A stretch of DNA of 64,000 nucleotides from Jannaschia maritima (lineage in GTDB: Bacteria > Pseudomonadota > Alphaproteobacteria > Rhodobacterales > Rhodobacteraceae): assembly GCF_030973515.1 (NCBI RefSeq), contig NZ_JARGZA010000009.1:107596-171595 (forward strand). Direction: 5' to 3'. Under the pieces are notes generated by a model. The model ran no database searches and was not told the DNA's origin. It saw nothing but the letters and a program-made list of their open reading frames with translations. The translations under genes were made by a program, and so were the position numbers. Below are positions 54,428 to 63,335 of the stretch, piece after piece; the first letter of the stretch is position 1, and each line of letters starts with the position of its first letter.

Positions 54428-55042
54428 CTACCCCGGCTGCGGGCCGTACGTAAGCGCCGGCGGACGGAGCCACCGACCCGGCGATGCTATGCCCGGCGCT
54501 GCAGGCCCAGAAAGCCGGAACGCCCCCAGGAGCAGCAGACCGGCTGCCGGCAGCGGGACCACGGGCGGCAGGTCGTCCCCGTCGAAATAGGTCAGGCTGG
54601 CGGACAGGGCTATGTCGTAATCGCCTTCGGAATAACCGAAGTTCGGGCCCGATCCTGCGAAGCCTTGCGAACCGAGGGAGGCGACGTTCAACGCCTGCAG
54701 GCCGGGCAGCGAGAGGCCGGATGGCGCCACGAAGGTCAGGTCCAGCGATCCGGTCCAATCGTAGGGTTCCGCCAGACCTGGATCGAAGCCGGTGTCAGAA
54801 CTGAGCGGCCCGAACCCCCGGAAGCCGCCGGAGACGGTCAGCGTCACCTCCAGGACTGCGCCGTTGGACAGGGCCGGATCGTCGGCATACGGGGCGAGGG
54901 CGGCGCCGATCTGCCCCGTGGCGAAGTAATCTGCGAAGAAGCTGTCGGAGGCCGTGTCGCCGCTTGTTACCTCGACGACGGCCGCCTGGGCGGGGGCGGT
55001 CAGCAGTAGGGTCGCGGCGGCTAGAATCACTGTTCGGGTCAT
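54428..55042 (-). CDS. Secreted protein with VPLPA-CTERM-like motif, C-terminus probably frameshifted
   Basis: This 204-residue protein has a signal peptide (MTRTVILAAATLLLTAPAQA) and a beta-rich, low-charge body. Near the end it shows VPLPAAGLLLLG, the opening of a VPLPA-type PEP-CTERM sorting signal. The frame then continues as AFRLSGPAAPGI without the usual hydrophobic helix and basic end. A one-base shift in the run of five G at 54527-54523 (minus strand) would instead give RSGFLGLQRRA and a stop at 54489-54487, the canonical ending. The ATG at 55042 follows AGGAGAAA. No exosortase gene is in the window. Confidence 0.75.
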   Translation of the reverse strand: MTRTVILAAATLLLTAPAQAAVVEVTSGDTASDSFFADYFATGQIGAALAPYADDPALSNGAVLEVTLTVSGGFRGFGPLSSDTGFDPGLAEPYDWTGSLDLTFVAPSGLSLPGLQALNVASLGSQGFAGSGPNFGYSEGDYDIALSASLTYFDGDDLPPVVPLPAAGLLLLGAFRLSGPAAPGIASPGRWLRPPALTYGPQPG

Positions 55043-55152
55043 TGGCTTTCTCCTGAGAAGGCATGCTGAATCAGGCGAACTTACGTGACGAGATTCTGTC
55101 TGTGGACCGATGCGCGTCCCGGTCCATCGGCGCATCGCCCTGCGGCGCCACG

Positions 55153-55182
55153 AAAAAGGGGCGCCCGAAGGCGCCCCTTTTT
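55153..55182 (-). terminator. Strong bidirectional intrinsic terminator directly after rplP
   Basis: AAAAAGGGGCGCC and GGCGCCCCTTTTT pair perfectly around a CGAA tetraloop, 18 bases past the rplP stop. With five U on the minus strand this is the clearest intrinsic terminator in the window and should end the rpsJ-rplP transcript. It would also work on the plus strand. Confidence 0.92.
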
Positions 55183-55200
55183 CGGTCGGATGCCGACGGA

Positions 55201-55626
55201 TCAGGCCGTCGTATGCCAGTCCTCGCGCATGACGGTGCGGGTCTTCACCGGCAGCTTCATGGCGGCCAGGCGCAGGGCCTCGCGCGCGACAGGCTCCGGC
55301 ACGCCGTCCAGCTCGAACATGACGCGGCCGGGCTTGACCTTGCAGGCCCAGAAGTCGACCGAACCCTTGCCCTTGCCCATGCGCACCTCGACGGGCTTCG
55401 ACGTGACGGGCACGTCGGGGAAGATCCGGATCCAGACCCGGCCCTGACGCTTCATGTGGCGCGTCATGGCCCGGCGGGCGGCTTCGATCTGGCGGGCGGT
55501 CACGCGCTCCGGCTCGACGGCCTTCAGACCGAACGTGCCGAAGTTCAACGTGGCGCCGCCCTTGGCCTCGCCGCTGATGCGGCCCTTGTGTTGCTTGCGG
55601 AACTTGGTCCGTTTCGGTTGCAGCAT
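55201..55626 (-). CDS. rplP: 50S ribosomal protein L16
   Basis: L16 shapes the A-site and peptidyl transferase region. The 141-residue protein has [60 protein letters not shown] and [19 protein letters not shown]. It follows rpsC by 16 bases and is followed by a strong terminator rather than by rpmC. Confidence 0.98.
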   Translation of the reverse strand: MLQPKRTKFRKQHKGRISGEAKGGATLNFGTFGLKAVEPERVTARQIEAARRAMTRHMKRQGRVWIRIFPDVPVTSKPVEVRMGKGKGSVDFWACKVKPGRVMFELDGVPEPVAREALRLAAMKLPVKTRTVMREDWHTTA

Positions 55627-55642
55627 ATCCTACCCCTCCCGA

Positions 55643-56365
55643 TCAGTTGCGGCGGTCGCGGCGTCCGCCGCCCGCGCCACGGGGTGCCGGCCCGTCCTGC
55701 AGCTCCTGGGCCTTGCGGTCCCGGGCCTGCGGATCGTGCTCCATGATCTCGCCCTTGAAGATCCAGACCTTGATCCCGATGATCCCATAGGGCGTTACGG
55801 CCTCGATCCCGGCATAGTCGATGTCGGCGCGCAGCGTGTGCAGCGGCACGCGACCCTCGCGGTACCATTCGGTGCGCGCGATCTCGGCCCCGCCCAGGCG
55901 ACCCGCCAGGTTCACGCGGATGCCCAGGGCGCCCATGCGCATGGCGTTCTGGACCGACCGCTTCATCGCACGACGGAAGGACACACGGCGTTCCAGCTGC
56001 TGCGCGATGCTTTCGCCGACCAGCGCGGCATCGAGCTCGGGCTTGCGGACCTCGACGATGTTGAGGTGCAGCTCGCTGTCGGTCAACGCCGCCAGCTTCC
56101 TGCGCAGCGTCTCGATGTCGGCGCCCTTCTTGCCGATGATGACACCCGGCCGCGCCGTGTGGATCGTCACGCGGCACTTGCGGTGCGGACGTTCGATGAT
56201 GATGCGGCTGATGCCGGCCTGCTTGCATTCCCGCTCGATGAACTCACGAATCTTCAGATCCTCCAGCAGGAGGTTCCCGTATTCCTTCGTATCGGCGTAC
56301 CAGCGGCTGTCCCAGGTGCGGTTGACCTGCAGGCGCATCCCGATCGGATTGACCTTGTTGCCCAT
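55643..56365 (-). CDS. rpsC: 30S ribosomal protein S3
   Basis: S3 is part of the mRNA entry channel. The 240-residue protein has [20 protein letters not shown], a KH domain with [20 protein letters not shown], and the C-terminal domain [21 protein letters not shown]. The Arg/Gly-rich tail ([14 protein letters not shown]) is typical in this group. The ATG at 56365 overlaps the rplV stop as TGATG. Confidence 0.98.
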   Translation of the reverse strand: MGNKVNPIGMRLQVNRTWDSRWYADTKEYGNLLLEDLKIREFIERECKQAGISRIIIERPHRKCRVTIHTARPGVIIGKKGADIETLRRKLAALTDSELHLNIVEVRKPELDAALVGESIAQQLERRVSFRRAMKRSVQNAMRMGALGIRVNLAGRLGGAEIARTEWYREGRVPLHTLRADIDYAGIEAVTPYGIIGIKVWIFKGEIMEHDPQARDRKAQELQDGPAPRGAGGGRRDRRN

Positions 56366-56745
56366 CAGGCTTGCTCCTCGACTTGGCGGACCTTGATCGT
56401 CAGCTCGGCGAACGGCTTGGTGATCCGACCGAAGCGACCGCGCGCCCGGGGGCGTCCACGCTTCATGGTCAGGTTCTTGCCGACCCAGGCTTCCGCGACG
56501 ATCAGATCGTCGACGTCCAGGTTGTGGTTGTTCTCGGCGTTGGCGATGGCCGATTGGAGGCACTTGCGCACGTCCTCCGAGATCCGCTTCTTGGAGAAGG
56601 TCAGCTCGCTCAACGCGCGCTCGACCTTCTTTCCGCGGATCATGGCGGCGAGCAGGTTCAGCTTCTGCGGGCTGGTCTTCAGCATCCGCAGCTTGGCCAT
56701 GGCCTCGTTGTCGGCCACGCGGCGGGGGTTCTTGTCCTTGCTCAT
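56365..56745 (-). CDS. rplV: 50S ribosomal protein L22
   Basis: L22 lines the exit tunnel. The 126-residue protein has [59 protein letters not shown] and [18 protein letters not shown]. Its start overlaps the rpsS stop as ATGA and its stop overlaps rpsC. Confidence 0.98.
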   Translation of the reverse strand: MSKDKNPRRVADNEAMAKLRMLKTSPQKLNLLAAMIRGKKVERALSELTFSKKRISEDVRKCLQSAIANAENNHNLDVDDLIVAEAWVGKNLTMKRGRPRARGRFGRITKPFAELTIKVRQVEEQA

Positions 56746-57020
56746 TTGCGCTTCGCCTTCTTGTCGGCCGCATGCCCGTAATAGGTGCGGGTGGGCGAGT
56801 ATTCCCCGAACTTCTGGCCGATCATGTCCTCGGTCACGTTGACGGGCACGTGCTTCTGCCCGTTGTACACGCCGAAGGTCAGGCCGACGAACTGCGGCAG
56901 GATGGTGGAGCGACGCGACCAGATCTTGATGACGTCGTTGCGGGTCGATTCCTGAGCCTTCTCCGCCTTCTTGAGGACGTAGGCGTCGACGAACGGACCC
57001 TTCCAGACTGAACGTGTCAT
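56742..57020 (-). CDS. rpsS: 30S ribosomal protein S19
   Basis: The 92-residue protein has [40 protein letters not shown] and [27 protein letters not shown] core, all standard for S19. It starts 3 bases after rplB. Confidence 0.98.
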   Translation of the reverse strand: MTRSVWKGPFVDAYVLKKAEKAQESTRNDVIKIWSRRSTILPQFVGLTFGVYNGQKHVPVNVTEDMIGQKFGEYSPTRTYYGHAADKKAKRK

Positions 57021-57023
57021 GTA

Positions 57024-57866
57024 TCAGCGCCCCTTGCGCTTGGCATGGCGCGTGCGAAGGATCAGCCTCGACGACGCCTTGTTCTTGTTGCGGGTCCGCT
57101 TGCCCTTCGTGGGGACGCCCCACGGGGTGACGGGGTTCCGGCCACCGGAGGTGCGGCCTTCGCCGCCGCCATGCGGGTGGTCGATCGGGTTCATCACGAC
57201 GCCGCGAACGGATGGGCGCTTGCCCATGTGGCGCGAGCGGCCGGCCTTGCCGAGGTTCTGGTTCGAGTTGTCGGGGTTGCTGACCGCCCCCACCGTGGCC
57301 ATGCATTCTTGGCGCACGAGGCGCAACTCGCCCGAGGACAGGCGCAGCTGGGCATAGCCGCCGTCGCGCCCGACGAATTGGGCATAGGTTCCGGCCGCGC
57401 GCGCGATCTGGCCGCCCTTGCCGGGCTTGAGCTCGACGTTGTGGACGATGGTGCCGATGGGCATGCCCTGGAACGGCATCGCGTTGCCCGGCTTGATGTC
57501 CGCGCGCTCGGACGCGACGACCTGGTCGCCGATGGCCAGGCGCTGCGGCGCAAGGATGTAGGACCGTTCGCCGTCCTCGTAGCGGACGAGGGCGATGAAA
57601 GCCGTGCGGTTGGGATCGTATTCGATCCGCTCGACGACGGCGGAGGAATCGCGGCGCGTGCGTTTGAAGTCCACGATCCGATAGAGCCGCTTGGCCCCAC
57701 CCCCGCGACGACGCATCGTGATCCGTCCGGTGTTGTTGCGGCCCGCCTTCTTGGTCAACCCTTCCGTGAGGGTCTTGACCGGGCGGCCCTTGAACAGCTC
57801 CGAACGGTCGATCAGCACCAGCCCGCGCTGGCCCGGCGTCGTCGGCTTGTACGACTTGAGTGCCAT
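57024..57866 (-). CDS. rplB: 50S ribosomal protein L2
   Basis: L2 is required for subunit joining and peptidyl transfer. The 280-residue protein has [40 protein letters not shown], and the C-terminal [30 protein letters not shown] (given in part) with the catalytically important His. It follows an inserted protease gene rather than rplW, and a terminator-like hairpin lies about 100 bases upstream of its start, so a separate promoter is probable in the 227-base gap. Confidence 0.98.
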   Translation of the reverse strand: MALKSYKPTTPGQRGLVLIDRSELFKGRPVKTLTEGLTKKAGRNNTGRITMRRRGGGAKRLYRIVDFKRTRRDSSAVVERIEYDPNRTAFIALVRYEDGERSYILAPQRLAIGDQVVASERADIKPGNAMPFQGMPIGTIVHNVELKPGKGGQIARAAGTYAQFVGRDGGYAQLRLSSGELRLVRQECMATVGAVSNPDNSNQNLGKAGRSRHMGKRPSVRGVVMNPIDHPHGGGEGRTSGGRNPVTPWGVPTKGKRTRNKNKASSRLILRTRHAKRKGR

Positions 57867-57966
57867 GTTGACTGTCTTCCGTTGGCTATGTGGCGGAGGG
57901 CTGGCCCCCGCGAAGGTGAAGGGCCCCGTAGGTCCCCGGTTGGTGCCGCATTCGCCAGACGACGAA

Positions 57967-57987
57967 GCCCCGGACGGGGTCCGGGGC
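57967..57987 (-). terminator. Terminator between the inserted protease gene and rplB
   Basis: GCCCCGGAC and GTCCGGGGC form a perfect 9-base stem with a GGG loop. The minus-strand tail TTCGTCGTCTGG nearly equals that after the rplQ terminator. It would end transcripts coming from the inserted protease/glycosyltransferase genes before rplB. Confidence 0.7.
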
Positions 57988-58093
57988 GCGCTGCGGATGG
58001 GGGCGTGTAGGGGGGTTGCGGGACGGGGTCAAGCGGGGTGGGGGTGGTGCGGCACCGGAGGGGCGGTCGTTCCCCGGGGCCCGCCCGACGCCG

Positions 58094-58726
58094 TCAGTTC
58101 CCCAGCCGCCCCCGCAGGACGCGCATGCGGGGGAGGAGGTCGGCGGCCACGGTGGCGGGGGCGCCGAGGAACGTGGTGCGGGCCACGGCGACGGCGGCGA
58201 TCTCGGATCCGGTGTCGGTGATCCGCAGCACGGGCGAGCCGCTGTCGCCCGACACGACGGCGCAGGACAAGGTGGCGGCCCCTTCGGTTCGGCGCACGAC
58301 GGGACAGGTCTGGCGGCGCGTCTCGCCCCGCCCGGGATGGGACAGCGTTTCGAGCACCAGAACCTCGCCGGCGCGAGGGGGCGGGCCGACGGTATGGCGG
58401 ATCGGGCCCGCGCCCATGGGGCGGGCCAGGCGGCCGAGGGCCAGGTCGCGCCCGGCCTTGGCGTGGCGGTCGGACGTCTTGGCATAGTCGGGGTCGTGGA
58501 CGATGCGCCGCAGCGGGATGGGGTCGAGGCCGCCGCCGGGGTGATAGAACGGACCGCCGCGGCCGTCGTGGACGCAATGCGCCGCCGTCACGATCAGGTC
58601 GGAGCCGATGGCGGTGGCCCCGCAGCCCTGGATGCCGTCCCGCGACCCCAGCCGCCCGGACTGCGCGTGCGCCTGGACCGCCAGCAGGATCGCGAGGCAG
58701 GTCGGGAGGATGGGCGGCGTCCGCAT
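58094..58726 (-). CDS. Secreted trypsin-like serine protease inserted between rplW and rplB
   Basis: This 210-residue protein has a signal peptide (LPTCLAILLAVQAHA) and the S1-family catalytic triad: His50 in IVTAAHCVHD, Asp94 in GRDLALGRL and Ser162 in VVSGDSGSPVL. Cysteines near the His and Ser suggest disulfides. It is a small periplasmic or secreted protease of unknown substrate. It starts 11 bases after the glycosyltransferase gene and is followed by a terminator-like hairpin before rplB. Codon use is as GC-rich as the flanks, so the insertion need not be recent. Confidence 0.88.
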   Translation of the reverse strand: MRTPPILPTCLAILLAVQAHAQSGRLGSRDGIQGCGATAIGSDLIVTAAHCVHDGRGGPFYHPGGGLDPIPLRRIVHDPDYAKTSDRHAKAGRDLALGRLARPMGAGPIRHTVGPPPRAGEVLVLETLSHPGRGETRRQTCPVVRRTEGAATLSCAVVSGDSGSPVLRITDTGSEIAAVAVARTTFLGAPATVAADLLPRMRVLRGRLGN

Positions 58727-58737
58727 CGCGCGCCCCC

Positions 58738-59496
58738 CTAGCCCCGCCGCATCCGACGCAGCCATTGCGCGCCGTCGCGCAGGATTGGCGCCCGGTCGAA
58801 CCAGCGCATCGCCTGGATGTCGGTCCGCGACGCCCGCTGCACCGCCAGGGGGTCGGGGGTTACCCGCGTGGTCAGGTCCGGATGGGCCGCGCGGAACCAG
58901 CTGAACGCGCCGTCCACGTGCATCGGCCCGCCGTCCGGATGGCCCGGCGTCCGCCCGCGCATCGCGTCGAGATAGGCGAAGGCCCGACCCGCGGCGACCG
59001 GTGTCCACCCCATCACGTGCGTGCCCCGGATCGGATCGTCGGGCGCCCACGTCGTCAGCGGTCCCGCCGCCCCCTGCCCCGCCCGACCCAGGCCGTCCGG
59101 ACCCGGATGGCCATAGAAGACGTCCCACCCGCCGCGGGACAGACCGTCGACGATGCCGTCCAACCGCGCTTCGGCGTCGGGGGCGAAGTCGGCGTCGTCC
59201 TCCAGCACGAGGACGGGGCCGGATGCGGCGCGGGCCTGCGCCAGGATGCCCAGATGGCTGTGGAAGCAGCCCCGCGCGCCGATCGAGCCGAACCCCCCCG
59301 GCGCGTCGGGCCGGTTCGCGGCGACCAGCTCGACCGCGGGGTGGTCGAAGTCCAGGCCCACCCGGCGCAATTGGACCGCGACCTCGTGCCGGCGGTCGGT
59401 GCGCTCGGGCAGGTTGATGACGTGGACGCGACGGAACACGGACAGCAGACGGTCGCGCAGCGCCGCCCGGTCCGGGCGCGTCGGGTCGGGTCGCAT
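58738..59496 (-). CDS. Glycosyltransferase family 25 protein inserted between rplW and rplB
   Basis: This 252-residue protein resembles family 25 (LPS biosynthesis type) glycosyltransferases: VFRRVHVINLPERTDRRHEV near the start, GSIGARGCFHSHLGILAQA, and VLVLEDDADFAPDAEARLDG, which supplies the acidic metal/sugar-nucleotide site. THVMGWTPVAAGRAFAYLDA and MHVDGAFSWFRAA are also in the right order. The sugar and acceptor are unknown. Start at the ATG at 59496; rplW ends 138 bases upstream on the same strand. Confidence 0.87.
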   Translation of the reverse strand: MRPDPTRPDRAALRDRLLSVFRRVHVINLPERTDRRHEVAVQLRRVGLDFDHPAVELVAANRPDAPGGFGSIGARGCFHSHLGILAQARAASGPVLVLEDDADFAPDAEARLDGIVDGLSRGGWDVFYGHPGPDGLGRAGQGAAGPLTTWAPDDPIRGTHVMGWTPVAAGRAFAYLDAMRGRTPGHPDGGPMHVDGAFSWFRAAHPDLTTRVTPDPLAVQRASRTDIQAMRWFDRAPILRDGAQWLRRMRRG

Positions 59497-59589
59497 CGGG
59501 GGTCACTCCACTCGGTCCGGCTGCGGGGGACAGAACCGCGTCGCGGGGGCCGGTGCAAGGGCCGCGGGGGCATCGCGGTGAACGCGGAC

Positions 59590-59611
59590 GGCCGGCCCCG
59601 GGGGGCCGGCC
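59590..59611 (-). terminator. GC-rich hairpin after rplW
   Basis: A near-perfect 22-base palindrome built on GGCCGGCCCC/GGGGCCGGCC begins 24 bases past the rplW stop. No U-tract follows, so it could be an inefficient terminator, an attenuator or a message-end stabiliser before the inserted genes. Confidence 0.5.
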
Positions 59612-59634
59612 GCGTCGTCGGGTCGGGACGGGCC

Positions 59635-59919
59635 TTACAGGCCGGTCGTCACGTCGATGGTGTTGCCTTCCTCCAGCGTGACGTAAGCCTTCTTGACGTC
59701 GCGCCGCTTGCCGGGACGGCCCCGGAACCGCTTGACCTTGCCCTTGGCGATGGCGGTGTTGACCGCCTTGACCTTCACGCCGAACAGTTCCTCGACCGCG
59801 GCCTTGATCTGCGGCTTGGCGGCGTCCATCGCCACCTCGAAGACGACGGCGTTGGCCTCCGAGGCCATGGTCGCCTTCTCGGTGATGATGGGCTTTCGGA
59901 TCACGTCGTAGGTGTTCAT
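59635..59919 (-). CDS. rplW: 50S ribosomal protein L23
   Basis: L23 lies at the tunnel exit and docks SRP and trigger factor. The 94-residue protein has [60 protein letters not shown] and ends [15 protein letters not shown]. Its ATG overlaps the rplD stop as ATGA. Normally rplB follows at once; here two unrelated genes intervene. Confidence 0.98.
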   Translation of the reverse strand: MNTYDVIRKPIITEKATMASEANAVVFEVAMDAAKPQIKAAVEELFGVKVKAVNTAIAKGKVKRFRGRPGKRRDVKKAYVTLEEGNTIDVTTGL

Positions 59920-60533
59920 GCCAGCCGTGCCTCCAGGGCTTCGACGCCGGCCTTGGTGATGACCAGGGTGTCGCGCTTCAGGATGTCGTAGACGTTGGCG
60001 CCCTGGCTGGGCAGCACGTCCACGTGGTCGAGGTTGCGGGCCGCCTGGGCGAACCCCTCGTTCACGTCCGCGCCGTCGATGACCAGCGTGCGCTTCCAAC
60101 CCAGGTTCGCGACCTGCTTGGCCAGGGCGGCGGTCTTGCCGTCCACGGCGGCCGCGTCCAGGATCACCAAGTCGCCGTCGCGGGCCTTGGCGGACAGCGC
60201 CATCAGCAGGCCCAGGCGACGCACCTTCTTGGGCAGGTCGTGGGCGTGGCTGCGGGGCGTGGGGCCCTTGTAGACGCCGCCCTTGCGGAAGATCGGCGCC
60301 TTGCGGGAGCCGTGGCGCGCACCGCCGGAGCCCTTCTGCCGGACGATCTTCTTGGTCGAATAGCTGACCTCGGACCGGGTCTTGACCTTGTGGGTCCCCT
60401 GCTGGGCCCTGTTGCGCTGCCAGCGGACGACGCGATGCAGGATGTCGGCGCGCGGTTCGACGTCGAACAGGGCGTCCGACAGGTCGATGTCGCCGGCCGT
60501 CCCGCCGTCGAGCGTGATGACGTCGCGTTTCAT
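59916..60533 (-). CDS. rplD: 50S ribosomal protein L4
   Basis: L4 lines the tunnel and, in E. coli, represses the S10 operon. The 205-residue protein has [40 protein letters not shown] and [20 protein letters not shown], all typical. Its ATG overlaps the rplC stop as ATGA. Confidence 0.98.
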   Translation of the reverse strand: MKRDVITLDGGTAGDIDLSDALFDVEPRADILHRVVRWQRNRAQQGTHKVKTRSEVSYSTKKIVRQKGSGGARHGSRKAPIFRKGGVYKGPTPRSHAHDLPKKVRRLGLLMALSAKARDGDLVILDAAAVDGKTAALAKQVANLGWKRTLVIDGADVNEGFAQAARNLDHVDVLPSQGANVYDILKRDTLVITKAGVEALEARLA

Positions 60534-61384
60534 GCGTCACCTTCCTTCTTCGGGGCGTCGGAGTTGTCGGTGTCGGACTTCTCCTCGGCGATTTCGGCTT
60601 CGGCCTCGGCCAACGCGGCCTCCTGGGCGGCGGCCTCCTCCGCGGCCTTGGCCTCGGCCTCGGCGGCGGCGGCGGCCTCCTCGGCCAGGCGCTGGGCCTC
60701 GCGCTTGGCGGATGCCAGCGCCGCGGGCAGGATCACGTTCTCGGGCGTGGGCTTCTTCACGGCGTCCTTGACCGTGACCCAGCCACCCTTCGATCCGGGC
60801 ACGGCGCCCTTGACCATAATGAGGCCGCGGTCGGTGTCGGTCCGAACGACCTGCAGGTTCTGCGTGGTCACCCGGGCGGCGCCCATGTGGCCGGCCATCT
60901 TCTTGCCCTTGAACACCTTGCCGGGGTCCTGGCACTGGCCGGTCGAGCCGTGCGAGCGGTGGCTGATCGACACGCCGTGCGACGCGCGCAGGCCGCCGAA
61001 GTTGTGGCGCTTCATGGCGCCCGCGAAGCCCTTGCCGATCGACGTGCCGGACACGTCGACGAACTGGCCCTCGAAGTAGTGGTCGGCGATGATCTCCTCG
61101 CCGACCTCGATCATGTTGTCGGGATCGACGCGGAACTCGACGATCCGGCGCTTGGGCTCGACGCCCGCAGCCGAGAACACGCCGCGCATCGCCTTCGACG
61201 TGCGCTTGGCCTTGGCCGTTCCGGTGCCGAGCTGGACGGCGCTGTAGCCGTGCTTGTCTGCCGTGCGCTGGCCCACGACCTGCAGGCCGTCGAGTTGCAG
61301 CACGGTGACCGGAACCTGGCGCCCGTCCTCCTGGAACAGACGCGTCATGCCCACCTTGCGGGCGATCACTCCTGAACGAAGCAT
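60530..61384 (-). CDS. rplC: 50S ribosomal protein L3 with Ala/Glu-rich C-terminal extension
   Basis: L3 is an early assembly protein near the peptidyl transferase centre. The core is standard ([60 protein letters not shown]). At 284 residues it is about 75 longer than E. coli L3 because of a low-complexity tail, roughly residues 225-284, of Ala, Glu and Lys that is predicted to be helical or disordered. It follows rpsJ by 10 bases. Confidence 0.97.
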   Translation of the reverse strand: MLRSGVIARKVGMTRLFQEDGRQVPVTVLQLDGLQVVGQRTADKHGYSAVQLGTGTAKAKRTSKAMRGVFSAAGVEPKRRIVEFRVDPDNMIEVGEEIIADHYFEGQFVDVSGTSIGKGFAGAMKRHNFGGLRASHGVSISHRSHGSTGQCQDPGKVFKGKKMAGHMGAARVTTQNLQVVRTDTDRGLIMVKGAVPGSKGGWVTVKDAVKKPTPENVILPAALASAKREAQRLAEEAAAAAEAEAKAAEEAAAQEAALAEAEAEIAEEKSDTDNSDAPKKEGDA

Positions 61385-61394
61385 GTGACCCCCC

Positions 61395-61703
61395 TTAGAC
61401 TTTAATCTCGACGTCCACGCCAGCGGCGAGGTCGAGCTTCATCAGCGCGTCCACGGTCTGCGGCGTGGGATCGACGATGTCGAGCAGACGCTTGTGGGTG
61501 CGGATCTCCCACTGGTCGCGGGACTTCTTGTCGATATGCGGACCGCGCAGCACGGTGAACCGTTCGATCTTGTTCGGCAGCGGGATGGGGCCGCGCACCT
61601 GCGCGCCCGTCCGCTTGGCTGTGGCGACGATTTCCTGCGTGCTGGAATCCAGGACGCGGTAATCGAACGCCTTCAGCCGGATGCGGATATTTTGGCTTTT
61701 CAT
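61395..61703 (-). CDS. rpsJ: 30S ribosomal protein S10
   Basis: S10 is a small-subunit head protein and a NusE antitermination factor. The 102-residue protein has [40 protein letters not shown] and the ending [13 protein letters not shown]. It is the first ribosomal gene of this run. Upstream, instead of tuf at short distance, lies a 293-base divergent region and then a plus-strand MsrB-like gene, so the S10 promoter should lie in 61704-61996. Confidence 0.98.
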   Translation of the reverse strand: MKSQNIRIRLKAFDYRVLDSSTQEIVATAKRTGAQVRGPIPLPNKIERFTVLRGPHIDKKSRDQWEIRTHKRLLDIVDPTPQTVDALMKLDLAAGVDVEIKV

Positions 61704-61930
61704 CGGCACTTCGCTCGATTGCACGGGGGGCGGCCCATCCGGCCATCCGACCCGTCGTTCGGTTCGAGAGGAGGAGGGCGGCGCATCCGCACCCCTCGTC
61801 GGAACCTCCGGCATGGGCCGTGCGGCCACCCGGGATGCGCGCGCCTACACCCCATGGGCTCGTGCCGCAAGGCTATCGGGGCAGTTTTCCGACGCGCCCG
61901 GTCCATCACGGCCGACCGCGCAGACGTGAG

Positions 61931-61960
61931 ATGACAACGTGTCGCCCGATTGGCCATAAC
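61931..61960 (+). promoter_or_regulatory. Possible promoter for the MsrB-like gene
   Basis: ATGACA (61931-61936) and CATAAC (61955-61960) are spaced 18 bases apart and end 36 bases before the ATG at 61997. Each matches the sigma-70 consensus only in part. The S10 promoter on the other strand in this divergent region could not be picked out. Confidence 0.3.
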
Positions 61961-61996
61961 GGCGGGGAACGGACACAGCCGCGAGGGGACGAGACC

Positions 61997-62569
61997 ATGG
62001 ACGAACGCAGGACCACCGCCGTGTCGCGGCGGCAGCTGATGGCCGGCAGCGCGGCGTTGGCGTTGGCACCCGCCGCGGCGGCAGCGCAGGAACGCGTCAC
62101 GAGCGCGACCGGCAAGACGTTCGAGCAATACGTCCCGGCGACCTCCGACTTCCCGTTCGAGGTCACGATGTCGGAGGAGCAGTGGCGGGCGGATCTGGGC
62201 GACGACGCCTACAAGATCATGCGCGAAGCCGACACCGAGTGGCCGAAGACGACCGATCTGTGGCGCGAGGCGGTGGATGGGGAGTACCGCTGCCGCGGCT
62301 GCGACCTGCCGGTGTACGACGGCGCGTGGTTCGTTCCGCTGGACAAGGGGTGGGTCTTCTTCGAGCATTCGATCCCGAACGCGATCATGTTGGGAATCGA
62401 CGGACCCGTCCGACAGTACGGACAGGTGCGGATGGCCGACGATCGACTGGCCCTGATCGAGATCCATTGCCGCCGCTGCGGATGTCATCTGGGGCATCAC
62501 CTGGACGTGGACGGCCAGAACCTGCACTGCATCAACGGGACGGCGCTGGAGATCGGTCAACGGGGCTGA
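61997..62569 (+). CDS. Tat-exported MsrB-like methionine sulfoxide reductase domain protein
   Basis: This 190-residue protein has a twin-arginine signal (SRRQLMAGSAALALAPAAAAA) and an MsrB-like domain: FEVTMSEEQWRADLGDDAYK, two zinc-type cysteine pairs (Cys99/Cys102 in CRGCDLPVYDG and Cys158/Cys161 in CRRCGCHLGHHLD) and a catalytic-type Cys178 in LHCINGTALE. The usual SGWPSF segment of MsrB is replaced by KGWVFFEHSIPN, so activity or substrate may differ. Export as a folded metalloprotein fits Tat. It is divergent from rpsJ; GAGGGGACG precedes the ATG. Confidence 0.85.
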   Translation: MDERRTTAVSRRQLMAGSAALALAPAAAAAQERVTSATGKTFEQYVPATSDFPFEVTMSEEQWRADLGDDAYKIMREADTEWPKTTDLWREAVDGEYRCRGCDLPVYDGAWFVPLDKGWVFFEHSIPNAIMLGIDGPVRQYGQVRMADDRLALIEIHCRRCGCHLGHHLDVDGQNLHCINGTALEIGQRG

Positions 62570-62722
62570 TGCTGGTGTCACGTATCTTTGTGGAACGGTA
62601 ACGCGCGCCGCAAGTTGGCTTTACACGGAGCAGCTTTCCGGGGTTAAGGTCAACACGGCTTCGGTCGAGCGAACGCAACCTCCGGTTGGCCGAACCTGAC
62701 AACGTCTTAGGAGAGACATACG

Positions 62723-62989
62723 ATGAACCGCACTATTGCCACCGCCATCACCGCCGCCTCGATCGCCTTCGGTGGTGCCGCCTTCGCCGACGCCCACCTG
62801 CAGGAAGGCTTCAGCATGCTGGAGGCCTCCATCATGAACGACATCGAGCGCATGGGCATCGACCCGATGGTCCTGAACGACCTGCGCCTGTCCGAGATCG
62901 CCGCGATCAAGTCGATCATCGACTCCGACGAGAACGACAGCACGAAGATGCAGCAAGTCGAAGCCATCATCGAGAACAGCGGCAGCTGA
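62723..62989 (+). CDS. Small secreted helical protein
   Basis: This 88-residue protein has a signal peptide (MNRTIATAITAASIAFGGAAFA) and a short acidic helical body (GFSMLEASIMNDIERMGIDP, then LRLSEIAAIKSIIDSDENDS) without cysteines. The ATG follows TAGGAGAGA, a strong ribosome-binding sequence. A good terminator follows. It is a single-gene unit; small exported helical proteins of this type are common in Rhodobacterales, but no function is known to me. Confidence 0.82.
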   Translation: MNRTIATAITAASIAFGGAAFADAHLQEGFSMLEASIMNDIERMGIDPMVLNDLRLSEIAAIKSIIDSDENDSTKMQQVEAIIENSGS

Positions 62990-63015
62990 TCCATCCGGAT
63001 CGGACCGAGTTTCGG

Positions 63016-63041
63016 AAGGGTCGCCCCGCGGGGCGGCCCTT
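63016..63041 (+). terminator. Terminator after the small secreted-protein gene
   Basis: AAGGG-T-CGCCCC and GGGGCG-G-CCCTT form a 12-pair stem, one pair being U-G, with a 2-base loop. The tail CTTCGTTC follows on the plus strand. It lies 26 bases past the stop and could also serve the converging gene at 63048-63335. Confidence 0.8.
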
Positions 63042-63047
63042 CTTCGT

Positions 63048-63335
63048 TCAAAGGCTTAGGCACGTCGCGCGGATGGCGGAGCGGATCGATCCTGGGTCGT
63101 CGGGGCGGTACTCCTGCCTAAGATGGCTCGAACTTGACGAAGGCCCCTCGCAGAAGTCCTCCTGTCCTGATCGGTCGTCGTACCAAGGCATGGCCACCTT
63201 GTCGTTCGGGTACGCTCGTGTGCCCCATTCGCGCATCACCGATGTCGCTGCCGCGAGGGGGCGCATATGCGGGTCGTTCAGGTGCGCGAGACGCGCGGCC
63301 GCGGCGGCGGGGTCGTTCAGGAGGGTGTCGGGCAT
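63048..63335 (-). CDS. Hypothetical protein between rpsJ and tuf
   Basis: A 95-codon frame begins MPDTLLNDPAAAAARLAHLN and contains SVMREWGTRAYPNDKVAMPW and a serine run. No family recognised and no clear ribosome-binding sequence precedes the ATG at 63335. The 3' half is less GC-rich than its surroundings, which argues against a chance frame. The longer reading to 63617 is Pro/Arg/Thr-rich and is probably not coding. Confidence 0.45.
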   Translation of the reverse strand: MPDTLLNDPAAAAARLAHLNDPHMRPLAAATSVMREWGTRAYPNDKVAMPWYDDRSGQEDFCEGPSSSSSHLRQEYRPDDPGSIRSAIRATCLSL

